DNA of 21,882 nucleotides from a bacterium UBP11_UBA4055 (GTDB lineage Bacteria; UBA4055): assembly GCA_002382735.1 (NCBI GenBank), contig DFZN01000073.1, positions 1 to 21,882 on the forward strand. Direction: 5' to 3'. The notes beneath the pieces were generated by a model. The model was not told the DNA's origin, did no database searches, and worked only from the letters and a program-made list of their open reading frames with translations. Made by a program: the position numbers and the translations under genes. Below are positions 1-7,906 of the stretch, one piece after another. Positions within the stretch are counted from its first letter, which is position 1. Every line of letters starts with the position of its first letter.

Positions 1-1243
1 TTTCTGTTGAGTTGTTAAATGGATTAGGATAGTTTTGATATAGCAGAGTAGTTTCAAATATGTTTTCTGAGTGATCTTCAATTCCTGTTGAAATTCGCTT
101 GGTTTGGTAATTTATCATACCTAAAGGAATACCATCAATATTTCTGCCCTTACAGTAAAGAACATAATATTCGTCATATTCTTCAAATACTTTTCTTTTT
201 ACATCAAACCAAGGAATATAATAATCAGGATCACAATGGATTGTTTCTATTTGCCATGAGTTTCCTTTACCGAAAGTATGATTCAGACTATGAATGTCAT
301 TCTCAATATTAACTTCAAATACATGAATGATATTCTTAGAGTCAACGAACATCTTCTTATTCCAGTCATTGTTTTTACTATTTATATTCACAGGAATTGC
401 CCATGTAGAATCTTGTATGTATTTTTGATTCTGAAAGTCATTATTTTCAAGCATGGAGCTGCCGACTGCCGTATTTGTGTAAAGAGAATCGTTTTGTGAC
501 AGTGTTATGGCACACCCTAAATTCGTCTCTCCAAAATCATAAACTTGTTCAAAATTAAACCATTTATCCTCAATTTTGTTATATTCATAAACACACGAAG
601 CTATTAATGTGTCATTTGTTCCAATTGCATATATATCATTTTTGGAATCAAATAAAAAATCTAAAGCATGGTAGTATATATCGGGGTGTATTCTCTTGGG
701 AACAGACCAAGTCAAATCGCTGTCATTTGTATCACAATACATATAGTATGCTGTGTTGTTCAGACTCCATGTGGCAAACAATCGGTCTGAATTATCAATG
801 CCAAAACGCATATTATTATCTAAGCTTACATTGATTACATAATCATCCGTCCAGCTCGTACCATCGTATTTTTTGTATATTAGTACTTTGCTTTCCAAAC
901 CCTTCGCATAAATAATATGAATATTGTTTTTTGAGTCTGTTACTGCGCGGATTTCCCATACAGGAACCTCGTTGTAATCAGATGTTATGTTTTGTTCCGC
1001 TGTCCAAGTCGCTCCGCCGTCATAAGATTTTGAGAAATAGACGGTTCCGTAGTAACCAATATCAAGTTTAATGCTTTTTCTCCAGAAAGCATAAAAGACA
1101 CCGCTGCTGTCATAGGTTATAGCAGATTCTCCACACCAGTATAATCCAGAAACGGTAACAGGAATGCTCCAGCCGGTTTGGGCTTGGATCGGGAGTAGAA
1201 GTGAGAAAATGAGAAACGCGAAGATCAGAATTTTATTTTTCAT
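1..1243 (-). CDS. Secreted repeat protein with type IX secretion sorting motif, C-terminus cut by window edge
   Basis: An open frame of 414 codons runs from ATG at 1243 to the window edge without a stop. It was translated by hand from the complementary strand. Residues 1-21 form a signal peptide (MKNK, a hydrophobic stretch, then PIQA-Q). The body has an Asp-box-like SYDGGATW at about 73-80 and recurring DSKNxIH-type motifs, which suggests a sialidase/BNR-like beta-propeller; no catalytic set is recognisable. The visible end holds YQNYPNPFN (402-410), the start of the C-terminal sorting domain of type IX secretion cargo. The product is therefore expected to be exported to the cell surface or released. 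The start is supported by AAGGA about 8 nt upstream. The final roughly 70-80 residues lie outside the window. The substrate or ligand is unknown. The type IX cargo call is firm; the fold is an inference. Confidence 0.85.
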   Translation of the reverse strand, partial: MKNKILIFAFLIFSLLLPIQAQTGWSIPVTVSGLYWCGESAITYDSSGVFYAFWRKSIKLDIGYYGTVYFSKSYDGGATWTAEQNITSDYNEVPVWEIRAVTDSKNNIHIIYAKGLESKVLIYKKYDGTSWTDDYVINVSLDNNMRFGIDNSDRLFATWSLNNTAYYMYCDTNDSDLTWSVPKRIHPDIYYHALDFLFDSKNDIYAIGTNDTLIASCVYEYNKIEDKWFNFEQVYDFGETNLGCAITLSQNDSLYTNTAVGSSMLENNDFQNQKYIQDSTWAIPVNINSKNNDWNKKMFVDSKNIIHVFEVNIENDIHSLNHTFGKGNSWQIETIHCDPDYYIPWFDVKRKVFEEYDEYYVLYCKGRNIDGIPLGMINYQTKRISTGIEDHSENIFETTLLYQNYPNPFNNSTE

Positions 1244-1285
1244 TTGGAATTCCTTAAATTGGTCTTTATTTTTCTGTTCATTTTC

Positions 1286-1308
1286 AGTAGAGTAGAGTAG
1301 AGTAGAGT
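1286..1308. repeat. Pentanucleotide microsatellite (AGTAG, 4.6 copies)
   Basis: Four perfect AGTAG units and a partial fifth (AGT) lie 43-65 nt upstream of the start codon of the secreted protein, inside its predicted 5' leader. Such short tandem repeats can change copy number by slippage. The surrounding intergenic stretch (1244-1436) otherwise holds only the promoter of this gene and two tiny upstream frames. Confidence 0.9.
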
Positions 1309-1392
1309 CTATTCCTTAATTGACGAAAATGATGTATTAAACAATTCCTGCGCCTCATAATATACACCGTTGCTCAGAAGTTATCTGTTTAT

Positions 1393-1421
1393 ACTATAAA
1401 TAACTTTTTATCGTTTGTCAA
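1393..1421 (-). promoter_or_regulatory. Sigma70-type promoter of the secreted protein gene
   Basis: On the minus strand TTGACA (1421-1416) and TATAGT (1398-1393) are separated by exactly 17 nt. Transcription would start near 1386, giving a leader of about 143 nt that contains the pentamer repeat. The promoter lies just downstream of the mutS2 stop, so the secreted protein is probably a separate unit. No convincing hairpin terminator is seen after mutS2, only a T-rich stretch. Confidence 0.65.
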
Positions 1422-1436
1422 GCAGAAAAAAATATT

Positions 1437-3785
1437 TTATTTCAGCTCTATGACCGTCACACCGTAGTCGCCCTCGCCGTACTCACCGAACTTTTTGCGT
1501 TTGATGTACTGACACCTGTCGAGATACTCGTTGACGAGCTTTGACAGAATTCCCTGACCTTTACCGTGAACGATCTCGGAATAAGTAATATTATGAAGTA
1601 TCATGTTCTCGATGTGCCTTTCGACGAGCATTACAGCCTCATCTCCCCTCTTTCCGCGAAGGTCGAGCCTCATGGTCACAGCGTTATCCTCTGAAGGACT
1701 GAACTTTAAATTAACATTCACATCTTCAGATTTTTCGACCACATCGAGTATATCGGACTTCTTCACACGCATCTTTATGCTGCCTACTGTAACCTCGACA
1801 TTCTTACCTGAAAGCGACTCAATTATGCCTGTTGTGGAAAATCCCGCCACCTTCACTTCCATACCGGGCTTAAGCTCACCGGAGTAGTCCTCTTTCTTTT
1901 TTTCAGGCTCTTTTACGATCACATCAATCTTTTTCTTCTCAGTCTCGATCGAACTTTTCATATCTTTCACGACCTTTTTATCCGCGCCTGACGACCTTAT
2001 CTCCGCGACGGCATTCTCAATAGCTTTATTTGAGTTGTCGATTATAGCCTGAGCCTTCCTCGCCGCCTCTTTCAATATCTTCTTTTCGTTCTTTGAAATA
2101 TCGTCGAATTTTTTGTTGTACATCTCTTTCAGTTCGGTAAGCTGCTGATTTACGGACTTAGACTGCCTGAGAAGATTGTTGTAGTTCGTTATCTTTTCAT
2201 CCAGCTCGGAGATCAACCCTTCAAGATCCTCTTTTTCGCTTGAAAGATGCTTCCTTGCCCTGTCGATTATGTACTGAGGGAGCCCGTGTCTTTTGGAAAT
2301 TTCGAATGCGTAGCTCGATCCCGGAATACCTGACCTGAACCTGTATGTCGGCGTTATGTTCTTTTTATCGAACTCCATCGAACCGTTCTCTACACCGGCT
2401 GTTTTGTAGGCGAAGGATTTCAGTATCCCCTGATGAGTTGTAGCTAATGTTATGTACTTCCTTTTGGTCAGCTCGGTAAGTATAGCCATCGAAAGACTTG
2501 CTCCCTCTGCCGGATCCGTCGATGCACCGATCTCATCGAGAAGAATTAGTGTATCCTTATTTTTCGCCTTAAGGATCCTCGAAACTTTGCTTATGTGCGA
2601 GCTGAAAGTTGAAAGGTCATTCTCGATGGACTGACAGTCGCCGATGTCTGTGTATATTTCCGAAAATACGCCTATGTTCGAGTTGCTCTGAGCCGGAATA
2701 TGCATACCCGCCTTGACCATGATGCAGATCAGTCCGACGGTCTTAAGGGCCACAGTTTTTCCTCCTGCGTTCGGGCCTGTTATCACGAGCGTGTTGTACT
2801 TCTCTCCGATTTCAAGGTCAAGAGGAACGACGCCTTTTTCCCCGTGGGTATCGAGCAGAAGCGGATGGCGCCCGAAATATATGTTCACAATATTCTTATT
2901 GTTCACTTTTGGATGGGCGCAGTGGTATTTTCCGCTGAATCTGGCTTTGGCATAAATGACATCCGTTTCCGCGAGTATCTCAAGGTTATTCTGAAGCTCG
3001 TTCTTTATCCCGAAGACCTGTGTCGAAAGCGCGCGGATTATCCTTTCAACCTCCTTGCGCTCCTGCCTGACCAGCTTTTCGAGCTCCGCATTGATCTCGA
3101 TAGCCTCATAAGGCTCTACGAACACGGTGCCGCCCGTCGCGCTCTCGTCGTGAACGATCCCCTTCACTTTGTTCCTCCTGTCCGCACGGACAGGTATGAC
3201 GAACCTGCCGTCCCTGATCGTTATCTCTCCTTCGCGCGTATATCCGGCATGCGAATATGCGTCAAAGATCTCGGCAGTCTTCTTCCTTATCCTGTTGTGG
3301 GCTGTCTGGATCGAATTCCTGACGCTTTTGAGCTCCTTTGACGCCCCGTCCGGCACATGTCCGTCCTCGTCAACTGATCTTAAGATATTCTCCTCGATAT
3401 CCTCAAATATCTCAAGCTCCCTGCAGATCTCGTACAGACCCGCGTAAGTATCTCTCTTTGAATGCAGCAGAGAGAACACTCTTCTCGCCACTCCCATGGT
3501 CGCCGCAATGTTATAAAGGTCTGTCGGTTCCATCAGCTGGTCCGGCCCTCTCAGATGATCCAGAGCGGATGCAATATCTTTTATGCCGTGTATAGGAAAT
3601 TCCGACTCGCTCAAAAGCTTTTTCATTTCACTGACGAGGTCTAATGAAGAAAGTATGACCGGCATTTCATCCGTCAGTTCCATTTCGTCAATATATCTTC
3701 TTCCCTGTTCCGATGAAGCAAAGGATTTCAGCCTGTCCCTGACCGCATCGAACCCGAGCACTTTTTCCGTAAAAAAATCTTTCAT
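1437..3785 (-). CDS. mutS2: MutS2 family ATPase/endonuclease
   Basis: The 782-residue length fits the MutS2 family. An N-terminal lever/core region is followed by the ABC-type ATPase with Walker A GPNAGGKT (337-344) and Walker B LILLDEIGASTDP (413-425). A long Lys/Glu-rich coiled coil spans about 515-635. A C-terminal Smr nuclease domain carries LDLRG (708-712) and HGKGQG (740-745). There is no N-terminal mismatch-recognition domain of the MutS1 type. Members of the family suppress homologous recombination by cleaving branched DNA, and some (also called RqcU) act in ribosome collision rescue; which role applies here cannot be told from sequence. It is the last gene of the brnT-to-mutS2 operon, 28 bp after the ChaN-like gene. 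A 10-bp GC palindrome (3799-3808) lies just ahead of its start. Confidence 0.96.
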   Translation of the reverse strand: MKDFFTEKVLGFDAVRDRLKSFASSEQGRRYIDEMELTDEMPVILSSLDLVSEMKKLLSESEFPIHGIKDIASALDHLRGPDQLMEPTDLYNIAATMGVARRVFSLLHSKRDTYAGLYEICRELEIFEDIEENILRSVDEDGHVPDGASKELKSVRNSIQTAHNRIRKKTAEIFDAYSHAGYTREGEITIRDGRFVIPVRADRRNKVKGIVHDESATGGTVFVEPYEAIEINAELEKLVRQERKEVERIIRALSTQVFGIKNELQNNLEILAETDVIYAKARFSGKYHCAHPKVNNKNIVNIYFGRHPLLLDTHGEKGVVPLDLEIGEKYNTLVITGPNAGGKTVALKTVGLICIMVKAGMHIPAQSNSNIGVFSEIYTDIGDCQSIENDLSTFSSHISKVSRILKAKNKDTLILLDEIGASTDPAEGASLSMAILTELTKRKYITLATTHQGILKSFAYKTAGVENGSMEFDKKNITPTYRFRSGIPGSSYAFEISKRHGLPQYIIDRARKHLSSEKEDLEGLISELDEKITNYNNLLRQSKSVNQQLTELKEMYNKKFDDISKNEKKILKEAARKAQAIIDNSNKAIENAVAEIRSSGADKKVVKDMKSSIETEKKKIDVIVKEPEKKKEDYSGELKPGMEVKVAGFSTTGIIESLSGKNVEVTVGSIKMRVKKSDILDVVEKSEDVNVNLKFSPSEDNAVTMRLDLRGKRGDEAVMLVERHIENMILHNITYSEIVHGKGQGILSKLVNEYLDRCQYIKRKKFGEYGEGDYGVTVIELK

Positions 3786-3813
3786 TTTTATTTTTTCCCC
3801 GGCGCCGGTAAAT

Positions 3814-4692
3814 CTAATAGCTCTTCGGTGAATCCTTAGTTAGAACTATAATTATATCTGCTTTGTGTTTGTACGAATCAGGACTCTGTTCCAGATTCTC
3901 CTCGTCAACAACGGTTATTGAATACATTTTCAGGTTTTTATTGAGCTGTCTCAGATACCACATTATACCTTCAAAATTGTAAGAGTGATAACTGCCGTTA
4001 AAGTGAAAGAACAGTCCGTCTTTCTTCAGGTTTCTGAAAATGAACTGAGCCATTGTCGCGTCCTTGATCGCCTGCGCTTTAGCGAGATTGACCGGATCCA
4101 TCTTTGAATGACTGCCCATGCTCCCCATACTTTTGACCATCATTTTGTAGCCGGAAAGCTCGGGATCAAATTTAACGGGAAAGTCTGCGATATAAGTTTT
4201 AGCTTGTTTGGAAAGTTTATTTAAGGCTTCGAATCCGCCGTAATTGACCATGCTCGCATACCTTCTCGGTATGTTGGTAGCAATGAACCTGAGCTTCTTT
4301 TCCTTAGCGAACTGAAGGATCGGCTTATAATCGGTCTTGTAATTCGGCCACAGTCTCGCGTCCCCCTCGAATTTTGAGTCGTCGAAGAAGTCTGCTAGGT
4401 ACTCGTCTATAACAAGCTGATTGTCTGATTCGAACATCTCGGCTCCGATGACCATCTTCTCCCCTTCCACAGCGTACATATCCTTAGCCATCTGATGTTC
4501 AAGATCATGCGCCGCTTTGCTGTTGTGCGTCTCGCCGAAGAAAACGACATCGGTTTTGACCGCTCTCTTTACTACTTCAGCGTAGTTGACCGGTTTAAGA
4601 TCAGCATCGTAAAACTTATATGTCTTGTTTTCCTGCGCTGTCATACTCACGCTCCAGATGATTATTACGGTTATGATCATTGTCTTCAGCAT
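3814..4692 (-). CDS. ChaN-like haem-binding-fold exported protein
   Basis: This 292-residue protein has an N-terminal signal peptide (hydrophobic 4-17, likely cleaved after about residue 19). It matches the ChaN/TIKI-like family through VVFFGETHNS (49-58), AEMFE (84-88) and HFNGSYHSY (230-238). ChaN of Campylobacter binds haem, and the broader superfamily includes metal-dependent proteases. The signal sequence ends in MTAQ with no lipobox cysteine, so unlike classical ChaN lipoproteins this one would be periplasmic. The start at 4692 is supported by GGAG six nt upstream. The gene follows alr by 12 bp and is cotranscribed. Family membership is clear; haem or iron use is an inference. Confidence 0.85.
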   Translation of the reverse strand: MLKTMIITVIIIWSVSMTAQENKTYKFYDADLKPVNYAEVVKRAVKTDVVFFGETHNSKAAHDLEHQMAKDMYAVEGEKMVIGAEMFESDNQLVIDEYLADFFDDSKFEGDARLWPNYKTDYKPILQFAKEKKLRFIATNIPRRYASMVNYGGFEALNKLSKQAKTYIADFPVKFDPELSGYKMMVKSMGSMGSHSKMDPVNLAKAQAIKDATMAQFIFRNLKKDGLFFHFNGSYHSYNFEGIMWYLRQLNKNLKMYSITVVDEENLEQSPDSYKHKADIIIVLTKDSPKSY

Positions 4693-4704
4693 TGTATCTC
4701 CGTT

Positions 4705-5841
4705 TTATTGATTTACATACTTCCTCGGCACCCGGTTCGAGATCATTGTGAGTATCTCGTAAGGTATCGTGCCTATTAGATCGCAAAGTTCTTCGAGTCT
4801 GAGCTCATCGTCGTCATGCCTGCCGAATAAAAGAACATCGTCGCCATTAAAAGCGGTACCGTCAGGCCCGAGGTCGATCATCATTTGGTCCATGCATACA
4901 TTTCCGGCAACCGGATACCTTCTTCCCCTGATCATAACTTCCCCTCTGTTGGAAAGAAGCCTGTTGTAGCCGTCGCCGTAGCCGATCGGCAGTGTCACTA
5001 TTCTTGTCTGCCTGCCGCTTTTGTATGTGTGATTATAGCTGACTCCCGTATCGGGTGGGATTACCTTGAAATATGAGACTTTCGTTAAAAGTGACATAAC
5101 GGGCATAAGTTCACCTTTGAAACCTTCAGGCAGATCAGAGTAGCCGTAGAGCATCAGCCCCGGCCTTACCATATTGTAATGCGAGTTTTTGAAATTTATT
5201 ATGCCTGCTGAGTTGGCGCAGTGTACGAGCTTTGTTTTGAGTCCTTTTTTATCCATCAGGTCAAGTATCTTATCGAACCGGCCGATCTGTATTTCCGTGA
5301 ATTCTTTATCACAGTCCGACTTTGCAAAGTGAGAAAATATCCCTTCGACCTCAATATTCGGCGAACCGAAAGTATTCTCTATAAATCTTTCGGAATTGTA
5401 CCAGTGAACTCCAAGCCTCTCCATGCCTGTATCGACCTTTATGTGAACTTTGGCGGTCTGCCCCAGCTCCTTAGCGGTCAGGCTTATAGCGCGGGTCTTA
5501 TCTATTGATGAAGTTGTTATGTCTATATCGTATTTAATAAAATCGGGGATCTGCTCAATATTTATGCCGCCCATGACCAATATCGGAGTTTTTATCCCGT
5601 TCTCGCGCAAGTAAATACCTTCTTCCAGAAAAGCCACGCCGAAATAATCAACGCCGAGAACGATAAGCTCATTCGCCACTTCGAGCATTCCGTGACCGTA
5701 AGCATTCGCCTTAATAATTCCCATAACTTTGACATCTCTGCCTGTAAAAGTTTTTACGATCTCATAGTTATTGCGCAGGTTCGAGAGATTGATCACCGCC
5801 CTAGTCGGTCTGTTTTTATATGCCTGAATTTGTCTGTTCAT
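4705..5841 (-). CDS. alr: Alanine racemase
   Basis: The 378-residue protein is a complete PLP-dependent alanine racemase that makes D-alanine for peptidoglycan. The PLP lysine is K44 in GIIKANAYGHG. The second catalytic base is Y269 in GVSYNHTY. DTGMERLG (137-144), RPGLMLYGY (226-234) and NVCMDQ (314-319) are further family signatures. The start lies only 2 nt after the mnmE stop, with AGGA inside the mnmE end as ribosome site, so translation is probably coupled to mnmE. It is likely an essential gene unless a second racemase exists elsewhere, which makes its place downstream of a toxin-antitoxin promoter notable. Confidence 0.97.
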   Translation of the reverse strand: MNRQIQAYKNRPTRAVINLSNLRNNYEIVKTFTGRDVKVMGIIKANAYGHGMLEVANELIVLGVDYFGVAFLEEGIYLRENGIKTPILVMGGINIEQIPDFIKYDIDITTSSIDKTRAISLTAKELGQTAKVHIKVDTGMERLGVHWYNSERFIENTFGSPNIEVEGIFSHFAKSDCDKEFTEIQIGRFDKILDLMDKKGLKTKLVHCANSAGIINFKNSHYNMVRPGLMLYGYSDLPEGFKGELMPVMSLLTKVSYFKVIPPDTGVSYNHTYKSGRQTRIVTLPIGYGDGYNRLLSNRGEVMIRGRRYPVAGNVCMDQMMIDLGPDGTAFNGDDVLLFGRHDDDELRLEELCDLIGTIPYEILTMISNRVPRKYVNQ

Positions 5842-5843
5842 GA

Positions 5844-7172
5844 TTATTTTCCTATGCAGAATTTACCGAAAATGTTATTGATGATATCCATGCTCGTTGT
5901 CTCCCCTGTCAGCTCGCCTAGACTGTCGAGTGCCTGCCTGAGATCGAGAATCACTACCTCGTTCGTCTGCGATTCATTTATCGAAACTTTCGCCTGATCG
6001 AGCTGGGCAGCTGTTTCTTTTAGGATGTTCAGATGACGCAAATTTGAAATATAGTAAGGCTGATATGTCAGATCTTCATCGATCACTGACTTGACTATCA
6101 GATCCTTGAGCTCATCTATACCCTGCCCTGTCTTGCAGCTGATCTTGATCGAGCCTTCACCTACGCTGAGGTCTTTCAGATCACATTTGTTGTAAACTTT
6201 GATGAGATTCTTTCCCTCGATCTGAGGCACATTATCCACATTCGTTGAGTCTATGACCTGAAGAACAATGTCCGCCTCTTCGAGAATTTTTTTTGACCTG
6301 CTTATACCCTCAGATTCGATCATATCAGATGTCTCCCTGATTCCGGCAGTGTCGAACAGCCTTAAGAGATAGCCCTGAACCTCTATCTTTTCCTCGATCG
6401 TATCCCGAGTTGTTCCGGCAATGTCGGTGACGATTACACGATCTGATTTGAGCAGCCTGTTCATGAGCGAAGATTTACCGACATTTACCTCGCCGACCAG
6501 AGCTACCTTGATCCCGTCTTTGAATATTCTTCCTGTTTTATATCCCTGAATGAATTTCGCGATCACTTCAAGCGCATTATCGACCTTACCCGATATTTCC
6601 TGCTTCGGCGTAAACTCAAGGTCTTCATCGGCAAAATCAAGCTCGACTTCAAGAAGTGATATCAGGTCTATCAGCATTTTATTTATAGTTTTTAATTCTT
6701 CGGACAAACCACCTTCGAGCTGTTCCTTTGAGGCTGTATAGGAAGCGTCGCTTTCAGAGTTGATCAGATCAATTACAGCCTCGGCCTGGACAAGATCCAT
6801 TTTTCCGTTCATGAACCGCCTCTGCGTGAATTCGCCGGGCTCGGCCTCTCTGACGCCTTTTACTTCATAAAGAGCCTCAAGTATCCTTTTTACGATGATC
6901 GGTGAACCGTGACAGAAAATCTCAGCAGATTCCTCGCCGGTGTAGGAGTGACCCTCTTCGAAGAATACGACCGTGACTTCGTCAATGAATTCGCCTTCAT
7001 TCACAAATTTAGAAAAATAAAGTTTATTATATTCAAATCCATGTAATAGTTTTTTTGAAGTCAGGAATTCTTTCACGATCTCCGTGCTTCCCTTTCCTGA
7101 TAATCTTATTACCGAAATTCCCGCTCTTCCCGGTGCGGATGCCAGTGCTGCTATTATCGTTTCCTTAATCAT
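5844..7172 (-). CDS. mnmE: tRNA uridine-5-carboxymethylaminomethyl(34) synthesis GTPase MnmE
   Basis: The 442-residue protein is complete. An N-terminal folate-binding domain (starting with SAPGRAGISVIRLSG) is followed by a helical domain with an inserted Ras-like GTPase. The GTPase shows G1 GEVNVGKS (227-234), G3 DTAG (274-277) and G4 NKCD (328-331). The C-terminus is the diagnostic CIGK (439-442), whose cysteine is essential in known members. MnmE works with MnmG to modify the wobble uridine of several tRNAs. Its ATG overlaps the brnA stop (ATGA), so it is translationally coupled to the antitoxin. No separate promoter stands out upstream within brnA, although I cannot exclude one. Confidence 0.97.
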   Translation of the reverse strand: MIKETIIAALASAPGRAGISVIRLSGKGSTEIVKEFLTSKKLLHGFEYNKLYFSKFVNEGEFIDEVTVVFFEEGHSYTGEESAEIFCHGSPIIVKRILEALYEVKGVREAEPGEFTQRRFMNGKMDLVQAEAVIDLINSESDASYTASKEQLEGGLSEELKTINKMLIDLISLLEVELDFADEDLEFTPKQEISGKVDNALEVIAKFIQGYKTGRIFKDGIKVALVGEVNVGKSSLMNRLLKSDRVIVTDIAGTTRDTIEEKIEVQGYLLRLFDTAGIRETSDMIESEGISRSKKILEEADIVLQVIDSTNVDNVPQIEGKNLIKVYNKCDLKDLSVGEGSIKISCKTGQGIDELKDLIVKSVIDEDLTYQPYYISNLRHLNILKETAAQLDQAKVSINESQTNEVVILDLRQALDSLGELTGETTSMDIINNIFGKFCIGK

Positions 7173-7456
7173 TCCGCTTGTCCGCTAACCTGTTTTTCTG
7201 TAAGATAACCGTTAATGTATTTATGCAGAATGCTTGAAATAAGTGTTTGATAAGGGAGACCTTCTTTTATAGCTTTTTTTTGCAGTCTTATGAGATCCCT
7301 TTCAGTTATGCGGATATTGACTCTTTTATCCTTTCTTAGCGTTGCGGCAGCAATATCTCTATACTTCTCAATATTTTTCTTTATATCAGTTACCTGCTTC
7401 CATTCTCCTTTTTCAACTGAATTCAGTAATTCCATTTCATCTTTTGTTATCTTCAT
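7169..7456 (-). CDS. brnA: BrnA-like (CopG/ribbon-helix-helix) antitoxin
   Basis: This 95-residue protein has an N-terminal acidic region of the kind that covers the toxin, then a basic ribbon-helix-helix part (KDKRVNIRITERDLIRLQKK, 42-61) and the family signature GLPYQTLISSILHKYINGYL (66-85). Antitoxins of this family sit beside BrnT-type toxins, bind and neutralise them, and repress their shared promoter. It overlaps brnT by 4 nt (ATGA) upstream and mnmE by 4 nt downstream. The short tail after residue 85 may simply extend the frame to reach mnmE. The family call is good; the exact subgroup name is less certain. Confidence 0.85.
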   Translation of the reverse strand: MKITKDEMELLNSVEKGEWKQVTDIKKNIEKYRDIAAATLRKDKRVNIRITERDLIRLQKKAIKEGLPYQTLISSILHKYINGYLTEKQVSGQAE

Positions 7457-7734
7457 TTTTTACCGCCTTTTAAATAAAGTTTTGTCATTTTTCGGCTCGG
7501 AATTATGGTTTTCAAAAATACTGTTTCATCGTTTTCAACAAACGGAACGATGTAAATATATTCTTCTACATTAACAATAAATATCTTCTGTCCTGAGTAC
7601 AGTTCTTTCTTGGGATGCTCAATTACATCCGGCAGGCCGCCATGGGTAATATGAAAGACAATATCTTCAAAAGTTACACCTCTTTCAGTTTTTAAAAATT
7701 GATTTTTTTCATCATTCCAGTCGAATACACACAT
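7453..7734 (-). CDS. brnT: BrnT family ribonuclease toxin
   Basis: The 93-residue protein opens with FDWNDEKNQ (4-12) and RGVTFEDIVFHI (18-29), and ends with FLKTIIPSRKMTKLYLK (73-89). This is the layout of BrnT toxins (FxWDxxKN, RGVSFEDxV, ISxRKAT). BrnT toxins have a RelE-like fold and block translation by cleaving RNA; that activity is inferred from family. It is the first gene of the minus-strand operon and is directly followed by its antitoxin. Its start codon falls where transcription is predicted to begin, so its mRNA may be leaderless. The frame has no good ribosome-binding site upstream. Confidence 0.85.
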   Translation of the reverse strand: MCVFDWNDEKNQFLKTERGVTFEDIVFHITHGGLPDVIEHPKKELYSGQKIFIVNVEEYIYIVPFVENDETVFLKTIIPSRKMTKLYLKGGKK

Positions 7735-7740
7735 AACCTA

Positions 7741-7769
7741 AATATAACACATGGTGTGCATTTTGTCAA
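7741..7769 (-). promoter_or_regulatory. brnT operon promoter with inverted-repeat operator candidate
   Basis: On the minus strand TTGACA (7769-7764) and TATATT (7746-7741) are spaced by 17 nt, close to the sigma70 optimum. The spacer holds an inverted repeat, CACA-TGG-TGTG (7748-7758), a plausible binding site for the BrnT-BrnA complex. The predicted transcription start, 6-8 nt past the -10, coincides with the A of the brnT ATG (7734). Confidence 0.7.
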
Positions 7770-7782
7770 CAGGGAGTGTTAA
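7758..7782 (+). repeat. Left copy of a 25-nt direct repeat bounding the helicase/CRISPR block
   Basis: The copy reads GCATTTTGT, then CAACAGGGAGTGT, then TAA. A near-identical copy in the same orientation lies at 17310-17334. It differs only by an extra T before CAACAGGG and one T fewer after it. This copy contributes the -35 box of the brnT promoter. Its nature (attachment site, insertion-sequence end remnant, dispersed repeat) is unknown. Confidence 0.6.
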
Positions 7783-7794
7783 GTATTTCAATCA

Positions 7795-7822
7795 GAAGGC
7801 CCTCGTAGGTACATTAGCCTTC
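7795..7822. other. Imperfect hairpin downstream of the SNF2 gene
   Basis: GAAGGC (7795-7800) and GCCTTC (7817-7822) are exact inverted complements around a 16-nt loop that itself contains CCT-CGT-AGG. It lies about 85 nt past the helicase stop on the minus strand. No T-run follows on either strand, so it is not a standard intrinsic terminator. The remaining 7783-7906 stretch shows nothing else. Confidence 0.3.
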
Positions 7823-7906
7823 CCCTGTTTTGCAAATATACAGAATTGTGTTTTGTATTTCAACGCTTTTGTTAACATAAAAAAACTTGACAAAGAAATA
7901 AAGATT

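Noticed and set aside
88..834. Three plus-strand frames of about 75 codons
   Set aside because: They are antisense to the type IX cargo gene, which is open throughout with a signal peptide and sorting motif.
2700..3341. A 213-codon open frame on the plus strand
   Set aside because: It lies wholly antisense to mutS2, has no ribosome site or recognisable motif, and mutS2 is unambiguous here.
3799..3808. CCGGCGCCGG palindrome as a terminator between the ChaN-like gene and mutS2
   Set aside because: No T-run follows on the transcribed strand and there is no room for a loop; the two genes are 28 bp apart and likely cotranscribed.
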